Source: Lactobacillales bacterium (GTDB lineage Bacteria > Bacillota > Bacilli > Lactobacillales > Streptococcaceae). From it: a stretch of DNA of 43,059 bases. Below the pieces are notes generated by a model, which worked only from the letters and a program-made list of their open reading frames with translations, had not been told where the DNA came from and did not search any database. Numbering within the stretch: the stretch's first letter is position 1; each line of letters begins with the position of its first letter. The stretch is from assembly GCA_031288715.1 (NCBI GenBank), contig JAITQW010000004.1, positions 1 through 43,059 on the forward strand, in the 5' to 3' direction. Shown piece after piece: positions 1 to 8,196 of this stretch. A program made the position numbers and the translations under genes.

Positions 1-159
1 GATTCTTTAAAGCGACTTCGTTATAATAGCATCTCAATCTTACTGAGTCAATACATTTTATTTATCTTTTGGAGATTTTTTATAAATTGTAAATCTAAGA
101 ATCTTTGATGGAAAAATAACCTTCAATATTCACATATGATACTCTTCTGCATATAATTT

Positions 160-237
160 TTATTTATCTAAAAAAATTTGAAAATTAGGAATTTCTAATT
201 CTTTTCGAATTTGTTCAATTACTTTTGCACTTGTCAT
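160..237 (-). pseudogene. Short ORF, probable 5' remnant of an unknown gene
   Basis: A 25-codon ORF begins with ATG at 237 after an AAGGA-like ribosome site (gaggtaaggat) and reads MTSAKVIEQIRKELEIPNFQ before a stop at 160. Beyond the stop, other frames still read protein-like stretches (KLYAEEYHM, then EGYFSIKDS), so the piece looks like the start of a decayed gene running to about position 60. The family is not recognised. It could also be a genuine small peptide. The rest of 1-405 holds an inverted repeat (318-381) and nothing else I can name. Confidence 0.25.
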
Positions 238-317
238 ATCCTTACCTCTAAATTAAATTCACTACACATTACTTCAAACAAACAATACAAAATTTCACGA
301 ATTCTCTTAAGAGTCTG

Positions 318-381
318 TTAACGATATCCATAAATAGCGAAAAATTGCTGAAAATTCGCCATCCATTATGGATATCGTTAA
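318..381. repeat. Perfect 15-bp inverted repeat downstream of rplA
   Basis: Arms ttaacgatatccata (318-332) and tatggatatcgttaa (367-381) are exact reverse complements. Inside them gcgaa (337-341) can pair with ttcgc (355-359), so the whole 64 bases can fold into one long interrupted hairpin. No T-run follows on the minus strand, so it is not a typical terminator for rplA. The motif gttaacgat also occurs in the repeat-like element at 2717-2725. Confidence 0.6.
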
Positions 382-405
382 ATAGATCTTATTGCTATTT
401 AATTT

Positions 406-1095
406 TTAGAATGAAGCTGCGTCTACATGAACACCTGGCCCAAATGTTGTGGTCACAGAAATATTTTTAACATAAACTCCTTTAGCTGTTGATGGCTTAG
501 CCTTCATCAAAATCTCGTGAATCGTCCGGAAATTTTCAATCAACTTGTCCACCTCAAACGACACTTTACCAATGGGTGTATGAACATTTCCAGCCTTATC
601 TACACGATACGTAACTTTCCCCGCTTTTACCTCTTTGATAGCTTTGGTAACATCCATCGTTACTGTTCCCGTTTTAGGATTAGGCATTAGTCCCTTAGGT
701 CCTAAAACGCGACCTAAACGACCAACCAACGCCATCATATCCGGTGTAGCTACCACTACATCAAAGTCAAACCAACCTTGATTGATCTTTGTCACAAATT
801 CTTCTTCACCAACAAAGTCAGCTCCTGCAGCTTCTGCTTCTTTCGCTTTATCTCCTTTAGCAAAAACCAGTACTTTCTGTGTTTTACCTGTTCCATTTGG
901 CAACACCACTGCTCCACGAATCTGTTGATCTGCTTTTTTAGAATCAACATTCAAACGATAGGCTACTTCAACTGTTGCATCAAACGTCGCAATGTTTGTT
1001 TCTTTTGCTAAAACAATCGCTTCTTCTACTGAATAAGCTTTATTTTTATCAACTTTTGCAAGTACTTCTTGCATTTTCTTACTCTTTTTAGCCAT
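406..1095 (-). CDS. rplA: 50S ribosomal protein L1
   Basis: L1 is the 23S rRNA-binding protein of the mobile L1 stalk, acts in E-site tRNA release, and in many bacteria represses its own operon by binding an mRNA mimic of its rRNA site. The 229-residue product has the family's usual length and hallmarks: basic N-terminus [29 protein letters not shown] near residue 70, and the conserved [15 protein letters not shown] loop near residue 130. The ATG at 1095 follows a clear AAGGAGGCAAGCAAC site. It lies downstream of rplK on the same strand, but 325 bases away and with its own candidate promoter and L1 leader, so it is probably expressed independently. Confidence 0.97.
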   Translation of the reverse strand: MAKKSKKMQEVLAKVDKNKAYSVEEAIVLAKETNIATFDATVEVAYRLNVDSKKADQQIRGAVVLPNGTGKTQKVLVFAKGDKAKEAEAAGADFVGEEEFVTKINQGWFDFDVVVATPDMMALVGRLGRVLGPKGLMPNPKTGTVTMDVTKAIKEVKAGKVTYRVDKAGNVHTPIGKVSFEVDKLIENFRTIHEILMKAKPSTAKGVYVKNISVTTTFGPGVHVDAASF

Positions 1096-1113
1096 GTTGC
1101 TTGCCTCCTTGAA

Positions 1114-1142
1114 TGTGGTAATAACGGTGCTTGCCTCCCACG
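1114..1142 (-). promoter_or_regulatory. Probable L1-binding mRNA leader of rplA
   Basis: On the minus strand the sequence reads CGTGGGAGGC, a short loop, then TTACCACA, ending 18 bases before the rplA ATG. The two flanks GTGG and CCAC can pair. This copies the GUGGGAGGC...UACCAC core of the L1-binding helices (H76-78) of 23S rRNA, which established work shows is mimicked in L11-operon leaders for feedback repression by L1. The match is seen directly; the regulatory role is inferred. Confidence 0.65.
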
Positions 1143-1158
1143 TAAATATTTTCTACTT

Positions 1159-1187
1159 TTTATACGCCATCTAAAAAAATCTAACAA
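1159..1187 (-). promoter_or_regulatory. Candidate sigma-A promoter of rplA
   Basis: Minus-strand TTGTTA (1187-1182), a 17-base spacer and TATAAA (1164-1159). A start about 7 bases further on would place the L1 leader (1142-1114) at the very 5' end of the transcript, which supports the call. Box similarity alone is moderate. Confidence 0.45.
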
Positions 1188-1420
1188 AAAATATTATTAG
1201 GCTTCATTTTGGAAATTCTCATTTCTATCAAGCTATAACCACAAATCAAAACAATTCTGCACTCCTTTGCTCTAGAGCATAGATAAATTGCAAATTTCAT
1301 TCACTAATAAATACCACACAATTCAAATTTTGCCTTAATACTCATTACATTTTTAAAGATATTGAATAAAAATCTTCGAAAGTCTTATTTACTTATATAT
1401 TTCAACAAATTAATAACTCT

Positions 1421-1846
1421 CTAACTTTCCACAACAAATCCCATAGAACGTGCCGTTCCCTCAATCATGCGCATAGCAGATTCAACATTTGCTGCATTTA
1501 AATCTTCCATTTTGGATTCAGCAATCTCCTGCACTTGTGCCTTTGTTACAGTTGCAACCTTTTTAGTATTTGGCTCACCAGAACCTTTTTCAACCTTAGC
1601 CGCTTTTTTCAACAAGACAGCTGCTGGTGGTGTTTTTGTAATAAACGTATAAGAACGATCTTCATAAACAGTAATAACTACTGGAAGAATCAACCCTGCT
1701 TGATCCGCTGTACGAGCATTAAATTCTTTTGTAAATCCCATAATATTGATTTGAGCTTGCCCCAAAATCGGTCCAATAGGCGGAGCTGGAGTTGCTTTTC
1801 CCGCAGGAATCTGTAATTTAACAATTTTTTCTACCTTCTTTGCCAC
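1421..1846 (-). CDS. rplK: 50S ribosomal protein L11
   Basis: L11 binds the GTPase-associated centre of 23S rRNA with L10/L12 and affects factor-dependent GTP hydrolysis and the stringent response. The product has the diagnostic N-terminal [18 protein letters not shown] and C-terminal [14 protein letters not shown] segments. I place the start at GTG 1846 ([12 protein letters not shown]), preceded by AAAGGAGG seven bases upstream, which gives 141 residues, the standard length. An upstream in-frame start at 1915 would add 23 residues that lie inside the L1 leader and is not credible. No nusG gene precedes it; upstream are a promoter and a tRNA gene. Confidence 0.96.
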   Translation of the reverse strand: MAKKVEKIVKLQIPAGKATPAPPIGPILGQAQINIMGFTKEFNARTADQAGLILPVVITVYEDRSYTFITKTPPAAVLLKKAAKVEKGSGEPNTKKVATVTKAQVQEIAESKMEDLNAANVESAMRMIEGTARSMGFVVES

Positions 1847-1871
1847 AAGACTACCTCCTTTAAGTCTGTGA

Positions 1872-1907
1872 TGTGGTTCAATGAGGTTATTAATTTCCTC
1901 TCCCACA
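1872..1907 (-). promoter_or_regulatory. Probable L1-binding mRNA leader of rplK
   Basis: On the minus strand TGTGGGAGAGG, a ten-base A/T loop, CCTCATTGA and ACCACA form a hairpin (GTGG with CCAC, AGG with CCT) about 25 bases before the rplK GTG. It resembles the 23S rRNA L1-stalk site and the second copy before rplA. The role as an L1 operator is inferred from that mimicry. Confidence 0.65.
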
Positions 1908-1939
1908 AAAAACAATCACGCCTGTATACGCGCTTTTGT

Positions 1940-1968
1940 ATACTACAACATCTTCCTCTCTTTTTCAA
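1940..1968 (-). promoter_or_regulatory. Candidate sigma-A promoter of rplK
   Basis: Minus-strand TTGAAA (1968-1963), 17-base spacer, TAGTAT (1945-1940). It would start transcription near 1932, just upstream of the L1 leader. A TTGACA at 1995-1990 has no convincing -10 partner. Confidence 0.4.
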
Positions 1969-2144
1969 ATAATTTTAAAAAGAGATATGTGTCAATACCC
2001 ATAAGATTTAAGTATATTTCAACCTCATAAACATTGACATATACCGTTTTCTTTTTCATTTTTTCAATGCAACCTCATTAAATTTTACACCTACAATTCC
2101 TTTTAAAATTGCGCAAATACCTATTTTTGTTAGAATAATTTTAT

Positions 2145-2232
2145 GGAGAGGTGGCAGAATGGTAATGCACCGGACTCGAAATCCGGCGAACGGTCTACTG
2201 GATCGTGCGCGGGTTTAAATCCCGTCCTCTCC
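2145..2232 (+). tRNA. tRNA-Ser (anticodon CGA)
   Basis: A complete type II tRNA: acceptor GGAGAGG/CCTCTCC, short D stem with a GG-containing loop, anticodon stem CCGGA/TCCGG with loop CTCGAAA (anticodon CGA, reading UCG), a long variable arm acggtc/gatcgt typical of serine tRNAs, and a T arm. CCA is not encoded. The T loop reads TTTAAAT rather than TTCAAAT, so the almost invariant C56 is a T. It stands alone on the plus strand amid minus-strand genes. Confidence 0.92.
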
Positions 2233-2306
2233 TTTATATTCGTAGCTACTCTCATAAATTCTTATGTATGTAAGTATGCTTTCTCCATCAAACTCTAAAG
2301 AGCCTG

Positions 2307-2657
2307 TTAAACCTTCTTAACCACACTAGATTTAAGTCCCATTGCCCCGAAACCTTCTACCTTCGCATCTATATCATGTCCATTATTTATTTCTGGATCA
2401 ACTAAGCGAGTACTTTTCACTTTTGTTCCTTTTTTAATCGGCTTTGGAGCACCTTTCACTGCCAAATTCTGAGCGATCACAACAGTATCTCCATCCTCTA
2501 AAATATTCCCTACAGAATCTCTAATTTTCACATTTTTTTCAATTTCTGCCTGTTCTTCAGGACTCCACTCAAATCCACATTCCGGACAAATAATCAATCC
2601 TGAACCATCCTCATAAGTGTATTCTGAACAACATTGTGGACAAGCTGGTAAACTCAT
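2307..2657 (-). CDS. yjdM: PhnA/YjdM family zinc-ribbon protein
   Basis: The 116-residue product matches the family named PhnA or YjdM. It has an N-terminal zinc ribbon with CPQC (residues 6-9) and CPEC (residues 24-27), then the conserved DSVGNILEDGDTVVIAQNLAVKG beta-barrel segment split around residues 48-70, and the terminal VEGFGAMGLKSSVVKK. Despite the historical name it is not a proven phosphonate enzyme; its cellular role is uncertain. The ATG follows AGAGGGGGAAATGAA. Its closest neighbours are a tRNA gene on the other strand and a repeat-like non-coding element, so it is probably monocistronic. Confidence 0.9.
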   Translation of the reverse strand: MSLPACPQCCSEYTYEDGSGLIICPECGFEWSPEEQAEIEKNVKIRDSVGNILEDGDTVVIAQNLAVKGAPKPIKKGTKVKSTRLVDPEINNGHDIDAKVEGFGAMGLKSSVVKKV

Positions 2658-2675
2658 TTCATTTCCCCCTCTATA

Positions 2676-3025
2676 AGAATCTGTTTCACGATTAAAAATC
2701 GCTCACAAAAAATATTGTTAACGATCTCGTAGCGATGAATGGTTTTGGCTATTTTTCAATATTTTGTGAGAAATTTTTAAAACAAAATTTCTTTCATTTA
2801 ATAACCTAGAAGCCATGCTTCTAGTGTTAAAAAGCCTCGATTTAGAACCAACGCTTCGCTAACCTACGTTTTTGACAGAAAACCGAAAGTTGTGCGCTAG
2901 CCTCAAGTTTTAGCAAAAATTGCGAATTGCCTTGATGATTGGCGCACAAAGTGCGACAGAATCTAGGCAAGATGTACCTCTTGGAGCTAAAAAATTCATT
3001 TCGCTAGAGATGGTCGACAGGTTCT
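2676..3025. repeat. Roughly 350-base non-coding MITE-like element
   Basis: The stretch between yjdM and nrnA is rich in hairpins and has no long ORF. Its ends form an imperfect inverted repeat: agaatctgtt (2676-2685) and the complement of 3016-3025, agaacctgtc. Internal palindromes include ctcacaaaaaatatt/aatattttgtgag (2702-2770), ctagaagc/gcttctag with a 3-base loop (2806-2824) and cgcacttt-gtgcg near 2950. A near-identical end sequence (tctgtttcac-attaaaaatcg) occurs at 31071-31100. Whether it was ever mobile is inference. Confidence 0.4.
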
Positions 3026-3049
3026 AAGAGACAGTTCACTTAAAAATCA

Positions 3050-3215
3050 TTACATCTTCATAGCTTTCTTGTAAACTGCCATAACCATTTTTAAAGTAAT
3101 TAAGGCATAATTATCTTCCCCAATATTTTATTTCCTTGTCATAAAAACTTTCACATAGGGAGCTAATCTGCCAACTAAAAAATATTAATGCTTTTCAAGT
3201 TTATCATTTTATACT
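3050..3215 (-). pseudogene. Remnant of a coding sequence, possibly an oxidoreductase C-terminus
   Basis: The minus strand reads LAPYVKVFMTRK, a stop, then NIGEDNYALITLKMVMAVYK and a terminal stop at 3050, all in one frame. The last part resembles the C-terminal helix of Gfo/Idh/MocA oxidoreductases (alternating ALxxLxxxxAxY), but this is a weak resemblance. Further stops upstream show that it is not an active gene. The remainder of 3026-3296 shows nothing else. Confidence 0.3.
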
Positions 3216-3296
3216 AATTCGTAGCAATAACTTCAAATCAAGGAAAAATAATAAAAGCTTCTGTAAATTTATGCCAATTTTCAAACGAATCAATTA

Positions 3297-4256
3297 TTAA
3301 GATTTTTCACTTTTCCACTCTTTGACAACTTCCTGAATTTTTCGATAAATTTCCATAATTTCTGCTTTATCATGTGCAATTGCTCCACTTGCTAACAAGT
3401 GACCACCCCCTCCATGGCATTTGGCAATCTTGTTAATTATAGGACCTTTCGAACGTAGACGAGCTCGATATTTACCATCAGGCTGCTCCACAAAAATCAC
3501 CCAACTCAAAACTTCTTCTAATTGCCCAGGTAACGAAACTACTGGAGAAGTTTGCGAATCATTTAATTGATATTGTTCTAAAGTTTTCGCAGACAGCAAA
3601 ACATACGCAGCCCCATTTTCGTCCACACGAATATCCTGATATACCTCACCAAAAAGTTTCGCAACTTTCATCGGAATAGAAGTCAACTCTTGATTTATTT
3701 TACTTGCATCAAAAGAAAAATTCATTAAAAAAGCTGCTCTTTCTAGCGTTTTTGGAGTAGTTGCCGGATATAAAAACCTTCCTGTATCTCCGACAATTCC
3801 AGCATACAAAAGTCTGGCTGCTTCCGTGCTCATTGTTAAATCATCCGAGAAATCTAAGTAAAATTGTACAATTAACTCACTCGTACTGCTTACTTGATCC
3901 TCAACCCACATCAAATTTCCATAAAAATCATCATTTGGATGATGATCAATCTTAATCAATTTCTTACCATTGTTAAAACGCTTATCACTAATACGCTCGA
4001 TATTTGCTGTATCTACCACAATTACTAAGGCATTTTCATATAATTTATCTTCAATATCATCCATATTTGATAAAAAATCTAGCCTCGCTACCGCACTCCC
4101 AACAGCATAAATTTGTTTATCTGGAAAGCTCTCCTTCAAAATCTCCTTTAACCCGCACTGAGAAGCAATTGCGTCCGGATCAGGGCGTTCATGCCGATGA
4201 ATAATGATAGTATCAAACACTTGAATCATTTTAAAAATTTTTTGTTTTACACTCAA
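3297..4256 (-). CDS. nrnA: DHH/DHHA1 phosphoesterase, NrnA-like nanoRNase / pAp phosphatase
   Basis: NrnA-type enzymes degrade 2-5 nt RNAs and dephosphorylate pAp (3'-phosphoadenosine 5'-phosphate); some members hydrolyse cyclic dinucleotide products. Seen motifs: RHERPDPDAIASQ (first metal site), VVDTAN, the DHH motif in KIDHHPND, GDTGRF, and the C-terminal DHHA1 signature CHGGGGHLLASGA. About 319 residues, close to the family length. I place the start at TTG 4256 (LSVKQKIF), because GCAGGAAAAAGA precedes it; a further TTG at 4277 lacks a ribosome site. A ytoI fragment lies upstream, matching the usual ytoI-nrnA order of relatives. Confidence 0.92.
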   Translation of the reverse strand: MSVKQKIFKMIQVFDTIIIHRHERPDPDAIASQCGLKEILKESFPDKQIYAVGSAVARLDFLSNMDDIEDKLYENALVIVVDTANIERISDKRFNNGKKLIKIDHHPNDDFYGNLMWVEDQVSSTSELIVQFYLDFSDDLTMSTEAARLLYAGIVGDTGRFLYPATTPKTLERAAFLMNFSFDASKINQELTSIPMKVAKLFGEVYQDIRVDENGAAYVLLSAKTLEQYQLNDSQTSPVVSLPGQLEEVLSWVIFVEQPDGKYRARLRSKGPIINKIAKCHGGGGHLLASGAIAHDKAEIMEIYRKIQEVVKEWKSEKS

Positions 4257-4390
4257 TCTTTTTCCTGCTTTCCACAAACTGCCATTGTAAATAAATCCTT
4301 AAAAAAACTAAACATCAAGAAAGCTTTATTCTCTCCGATACCATCCTCGTAGCAACTATCTGCTCTCCCAGATAAACATCTACCACCACT

Positions 4391-4489
4391 TTAGCAGACC
4401 ATCTCGACTTTTCCAACAATAATTAATCCACCTGATGTCATGTATTTCACCATGGAATCATTCTTCATAGCTCCGTAAATAACTGGAAA
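4391..4489 (-). pseudogene. Remnant of ytoI-type DRTGG/CBS regulator
   Basis: A 32-codon open stretch on the minus strand reads FPVIYGAMKNDSMVKYMTSG and then GLIIVGKVEMVC before a stop. It resembles the DRTGG-domain segment of YtoI-family proteins (VIGAM...MxxY...GSLxIVGNR), which are commonly encoded directly upstream of nrnA. No start, no CBS domains and no continuation are visible, so only a fragment remains. Identification relies on recalled family motifs. Confidence 0.45.
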
Positions 4490-4609
4490 TTTAAATTGAC
4501 CAGATTAATATTGAGACTCCAATCGTGCTAATTCAACTTTTCTTCTGAAAAATATTTAATGCAAAGTAGTTTCCTATAAATTTAAATGAAAAGACTACTT
4601 TACTCTCAC

Positions 4610-4638
4610 TTGCAGTGTAGTGTAAAGCATGCTAATAT
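4610..4638 (+). promoter_or_regulatory. Candidate promoter of the Rpn-type nuclease gene
   Basis: TTGCAG (4610-4615), 17-base spacer, TAATAT (4633-4638). The leader to the ATG at 4731 would be about 85 bases. An inverted repeat aaagtagt/actacttt (4563-4570, 4594-4601) lies just upstream. Apart from this and the ytoI remnant the gap 4257-4730 is empty. Confidence 0.35.
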
Positions 4639-4730
4639 TAATCAATAGTGAAACAAAAATTCGTCTTTTAATATATCGCTAGTAACAATTCAATTTAAAT
4701 TGAGAGATATGATTTTTAAAGGAGTTTTAC

Positions 4731-5591
4731 ATGTGTAGCCATCAAGCGACTGATGATTTAATGTTTAAGTTAGTTTTTAGTGATGAGCGTAATAAAAATG
4801 CGTTGATTCACCTGCTGAGTAGCGTAGTTGGTTTTCAGATTTCAGAGGTTGATATTCGCAAGACAGAGATGATCCCAGAGTTCATTGGTGGTAAAGAATC
4901 TCGCCTTGACATCCTCGCCACCGACCAAGACGGTAAACTTTATAATATTGAGTTACAGAAACAAAATGATAAAACCATGTGCGAACGTTCCCTCTTTTAC
5001 TGGTCGGAAGTATTTTATAAGCAGCTGGAAAAAGGGGATACCTATGATTATTTGAAAAAAACTATCTGTATCAATATTTTAGAGTTTCAACTTTTTACTG
5101 ATCAAAAATTCTGGCACACATACCACATGCGCGAAGACGAGACACACGAGCTTTTGACGGATTTGGAAGAGATTCATTTTCTAGAATTGTCGAAGATCGA
5201 AGGCTTTCGCAAGGATGTTCCTATTACGTGGTGGCTAGAGTATCTGAAGAATCCACATTCGCCGGTTGTTGAAGAGATTGGCAAATTTGAACCTGTCATC
5301 AAGGAGGCGGTAAAGATGTTTGATGTTATTAAGTCTGATGAAAAAACACAGGAACTAATTCGTTTAAGAGAAAAGGGTAAGCGAGATTTTAACTCGGCAA
5401 TAAAACAATCTTGGAAAGACGGAGAACATAAGGGGCTGGTGCAAGGTCATGAAGAAGGAGTAGTAGAAGGAGAACATAAAAAAGCTACTGCAATCGCTAA
5501 AAAGTTACTAGCTAGCGGTATGAGCTATGAAAATATTGCGGAGTTGACAGGATTATCGATAGAAACTGTTGCTTCTTTGGAACAGAATTAG
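4731..5591 (+). CDS. Rpn-family PD-(D/E)XK nuclease (putative transposase family)
   Basis: Proteins of this family (PDDEXK_2, Rpn/YhgA-like) are nucleases linked to recombination and, in recent work, to phage defence. The 286-residue product shows the order expected: DDLMFKLVFSDERNK at the N-terminus, the PD-(D/E)XK core SRLDILATDQDGKLYNIELQ (catalytic Asp, then Glu-x-Gln, residues 58-77), RSLFYWSEVFYKQL, and KKTICINILEF. The C-terminal third is charged, with a G/E/H-rich segment and a helix-turn-helix-like end (YENIAELTGLSIETVASL), typical of the family. ATG follows AAAGGAGTTTTAC. It stands alone on the plus strand between two decayed regions. Confidence 0.88.
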   Translation: MCSHQATDDLMFKLVFSDERNKNALIHLLSSVVGFQISEVDIRKTEMIPEFIGGKESRLDILATDQDGKLYNIELQKQNDKTMCERSLFYWSEVFYKQLEKGDTYDYLKKTICINILEFQLFTDQKFWHTYHMREDETHELLTDLEEIHFLELSKIEGFRKDVPITWWLEYLKNPHSPVVEEIGKFEPVIKEAVKMFDVIKSDEKTQELIRLREKGKRDFNSAIKQSWKDGEHKGLVQGHEEGVVEGEHKKATAIAKKLLASGMSYENIAELTGLSIETVASLEQN

Positions 5592-5761
5592 AGCAACAAC
5601 TTTCTCTTCTACTCGATTAACCGAGAGAACACGATGAAAAGAATACAAACTAAATCACCAATCTCGGGCAAGAGAAACCTGTAATAAATAGCATTACATC
5701 ACGTAAAAAACCTTAACAAATAAAAAACTATATCTTCTTTTCTGAAATTACCTAAAATCAA

Positions 5762-5789
5762 AAAGAGACTAACGAGTTAGTCTCTTTTA
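5762..5789. terminator. Bidirectional terminator
   Basis: Arms aaaagagactaa (5762-5773) and ttagtctctttt (5778-5789) pair perfectly around loop cgag, with A and T runs at the two sides. It lies between the convergent Rpn-type gene and the toxin-like gene and can serve both. Confidence 0.85.
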
Positions 5790-5814
5790 ATATTGCTAAT
5801 TCATTTCTTTTTAA

Positions 5815-7883
5815 TTAAAAAACTGGCGCAACAGATTGCGTTGCTGATAACTCTACAACTCTAAAATTACAATTATGAGCGTCATTACCATCTTTATAAA
5901 GCTCGTCCAAGATAGAAAAGACATCGTATTCCCAGCCAGATAATGATAATATTTCTGTAATATCGTTAGAGGAACCATCATCTTTAAATCCATTCACATA
6001 ATACTTGTAATAAATTTTTCCACAACCAAGAGTTCTATCATCCTTTCTATCAATCCTTGATTTATTTGTCAAAATATAATAACCTTTGTTATTTCCTGAG
6101 TCAAAGCTAGCTACTTCTGCCGCAACACTTGTATTACGTATTTGTGCTGCCCGATTAATAACATCAAACTCTCCTTCAGACCATGTATGGCAGGATGATA
6201 GCTTAAATTCCTTACATCAGCTGAGCTTGCATTATAACCCCAAGCAGCATCAGCAGTTCTTGAAAGAGTAATATGCCTATTGAATGTTTTTCCTATACGA
6301 TAATTGTAAACAACTCCCGTGCTATTATTAAATTGAGCTTTTTCATCGTCCAATTTTTTATCTGCTGGAGTGATAACATTATCAATTATATTTTTTACTT
6401 TTGTATCTAAAATATTCATCTGCTTTTCAATATGATCGCAAGCATCCTTTAATATAGCAATTTTTGAATTAAGTTCTATGTAGGTTTTATTATTTTCAGA
6501 AGTTGCTTTGTCTGCATTGGGATCTACTTTTAATAATGCAGCTTTTTGTTCTTCAGCATCGTTCTTATTTTGTTGATTATTCGATAGAGCCCATCTAAGC
6601 GACATTTCTAAGTTACTTGATAATTCAATGACTTGCTGTTTGGTCAATCTATTAAAAGTTTCCCGATCTGCAAACGTTTGGTTGTTCCAATCATATTGGA
6701 TAGATGCATAACCATTAAATATTTTACACATATTCGCAAAGCCAAAAACATCATCCCCACCAGAAAGAGGTTGAGCACTTCCATCAAGATAATCCAAATA
6801 AGATATGATCTTATTATAATTATCTTCATTATAATATCCTTTATTCGCTTCTCCATTCTGATCGTAATAATACAGTCCTCTAAAAGATAAATCTAAGAGA
6901 TTAAACGCATTAATTCCATCTGAATTATTTTCAATATAATTACCAACTAAATCAGAACCAAAATCGGCTTTGTCAACTCCTGATTTTTCTAAAATATTTA
7001 TTAAATTACGTTGAATAGATTCAAATGGAGTACGTATAATTGGCCCAATATCATCAGAATATTTTTGGAAAATCGCATTAATATAGTTCACATACGATGC
7101 TTTAGTAATTTTATTGCGAGTCTCATCAGCTTCATTAGTGACTTGGTTAGATAATGCTGCTAATTTTTTATTAATTTCTGTTAACTCTTTTAAAACAGGA
7201 TCTTCTGTGGTGTCAAAAAAGGCTAAAACTGCAAAAACGACACTTACTGCAGTCATGGCAGTACCGGCATATCCCATAATTTTTGAGAGTTTCGTAAAAT
7301 CAATTTTAGCAGCTGCTTGAGAAAACGCATCCATCGCTTTAGCAGCAGATGTTGCTTTCTTTGATATATCGTCTGCTGACATTCTTGTCTTATCATTAGG
7401 AGTAAGAATATGACTATTATTAGGAACTACTGATTGATTATTGGTAGGAATATAAATATAATCATCATGAAGAACTACTGATTGATTATTAGAAAGAGTT
7501 AAAGAACCCGAAAATCCATCTGATTTTTGATTAGAGATCTCTTTTGTGATTGTAATTTTGTAATCTTCAGATTCGTCCTTTATACTCACAATTTTTGCTT
7601 TTTGGAAAGCCCCTGTAAAAGAAATATCATCTTTCGCCACTTTCGCTGACAAACCATTTTTGCTAACCAAAATTGTATATGTTGGATTTTTAGCATCTGT
7701 TTGTTGTGATTGATTTTCAACATAGATATTAGCAGTTAGTCGCAAATTTTGTGCAATTTCCTCAGCAGAAGCCGTATAATTTGCTATAGATGGAATAATT
7801 GATCCACTTAGTAATAGTGAAGAAGAAAATAATATAGAAAACTTTTTCCACATGTGCTTATGAATATGAACAGATAATTTCAT
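5815..7883 (-). pseudogene. Secreted toxin-like protein gene, frameshifted near its 3' end
   Basis: The first frame (7883-6111, 590 residues) starts with ATG after AAAAAGGAGTGATTCT. It has a signal peptide (KK...FSILFSSSLLLSG, probable cleavage after ASA, residue 40), a 16-residue imperfect tandem repeat NNQSVV (132-163), one hydrophobic segment (203-223, GYAGTAMTAVSVVFAVLAFF) followed at once by a coiled-coil-like stretch (DPVLKELTEINKKLAALSNQ), and a long helical Asn/Lys-rich part. Near 6185 the frame changes: the second frame continues WSEGEFDVINRAAQIRNTSV and on through 6072 to the stop at 5815. Joined, it would be about 688 residues. The layout resembles helical pore-forming toxins, but I do not recognise the family. 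It may be a real pseudogene or a sequencing error. Confidence 0.6.
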
Positions 7884-7935
7884 AGAATCACTCCTTTTTA
7901 TAAATATTACATTTATATAATTTGTTTATAATTGA

Positions 7936-7964
7936 ATTATAATATATTTATAATTTATATGCAA
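7936..7964 (-). promoter_or_regulatory. Candidate promoter of the toxin-like gene
   Basis: Minus-strand TTGCAT (7964-7959), 17-base spacer, perfect TATAAT (7941-7936), about 50 bases before the ATG. The surrounding sequence is extremely A/T-rich, so chance matches are likely. No gene is seen in 7965-8142. Confidence 0.4.
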
Positions 7965-8142
7965 ATTTTTTAATTAAGGATAGAAGCAAAAATTGCTTTA
8001 TGCTAGCAAAATTTCACGATATTAGGGATATAGTCTTCTAAAAATAGCAAATTTATAAAAAATTGTTAATATTATTTTTTAGATCATCTCCTAGAAACTT
8101 CTACCTACTAATGTAATATTATGTTAAAATTTGTTAATAAAT

Positions 8143-8187
8143 AAAAGAGAACTTCTCTCATAAAATATGAAAGAAGTTCTCTTTTTT
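8143..8187. terminator. Rho-independent terminator
   Basis: Arms aaaagagaacttct (8143-8156) and agaagttctctttt (8172-8185) are exact complements; the stem extends inward with one mismatch. T-runs are present on both sides, so it can end minus-strand transcripts from the tautomerase region. No plus-strand gene is seen to its left. Confidence 0.8.
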
Positions 8188-8196
8188 AAGATTTAT

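Noticed and set aside
1269..1280. 12-bp palindrome tgctctagagca between rplA and rplK
   Set aside because: Short, isolated and not near a promoter or start; chance is a sufficient explanation.
4563..4601. Inverted repeat aaagtagt/actacttt as an insertion-sequence end
   Set aside because: Only 8 bp, no partner end and no target duplication around the Rpn-type gene.
6633..6890. Plus- and minus-strand frames inside the toxin-like gene
   Set aside because: They are shadows of the A/T-rich coding frame and have no ribosome sites or protein-like composition.
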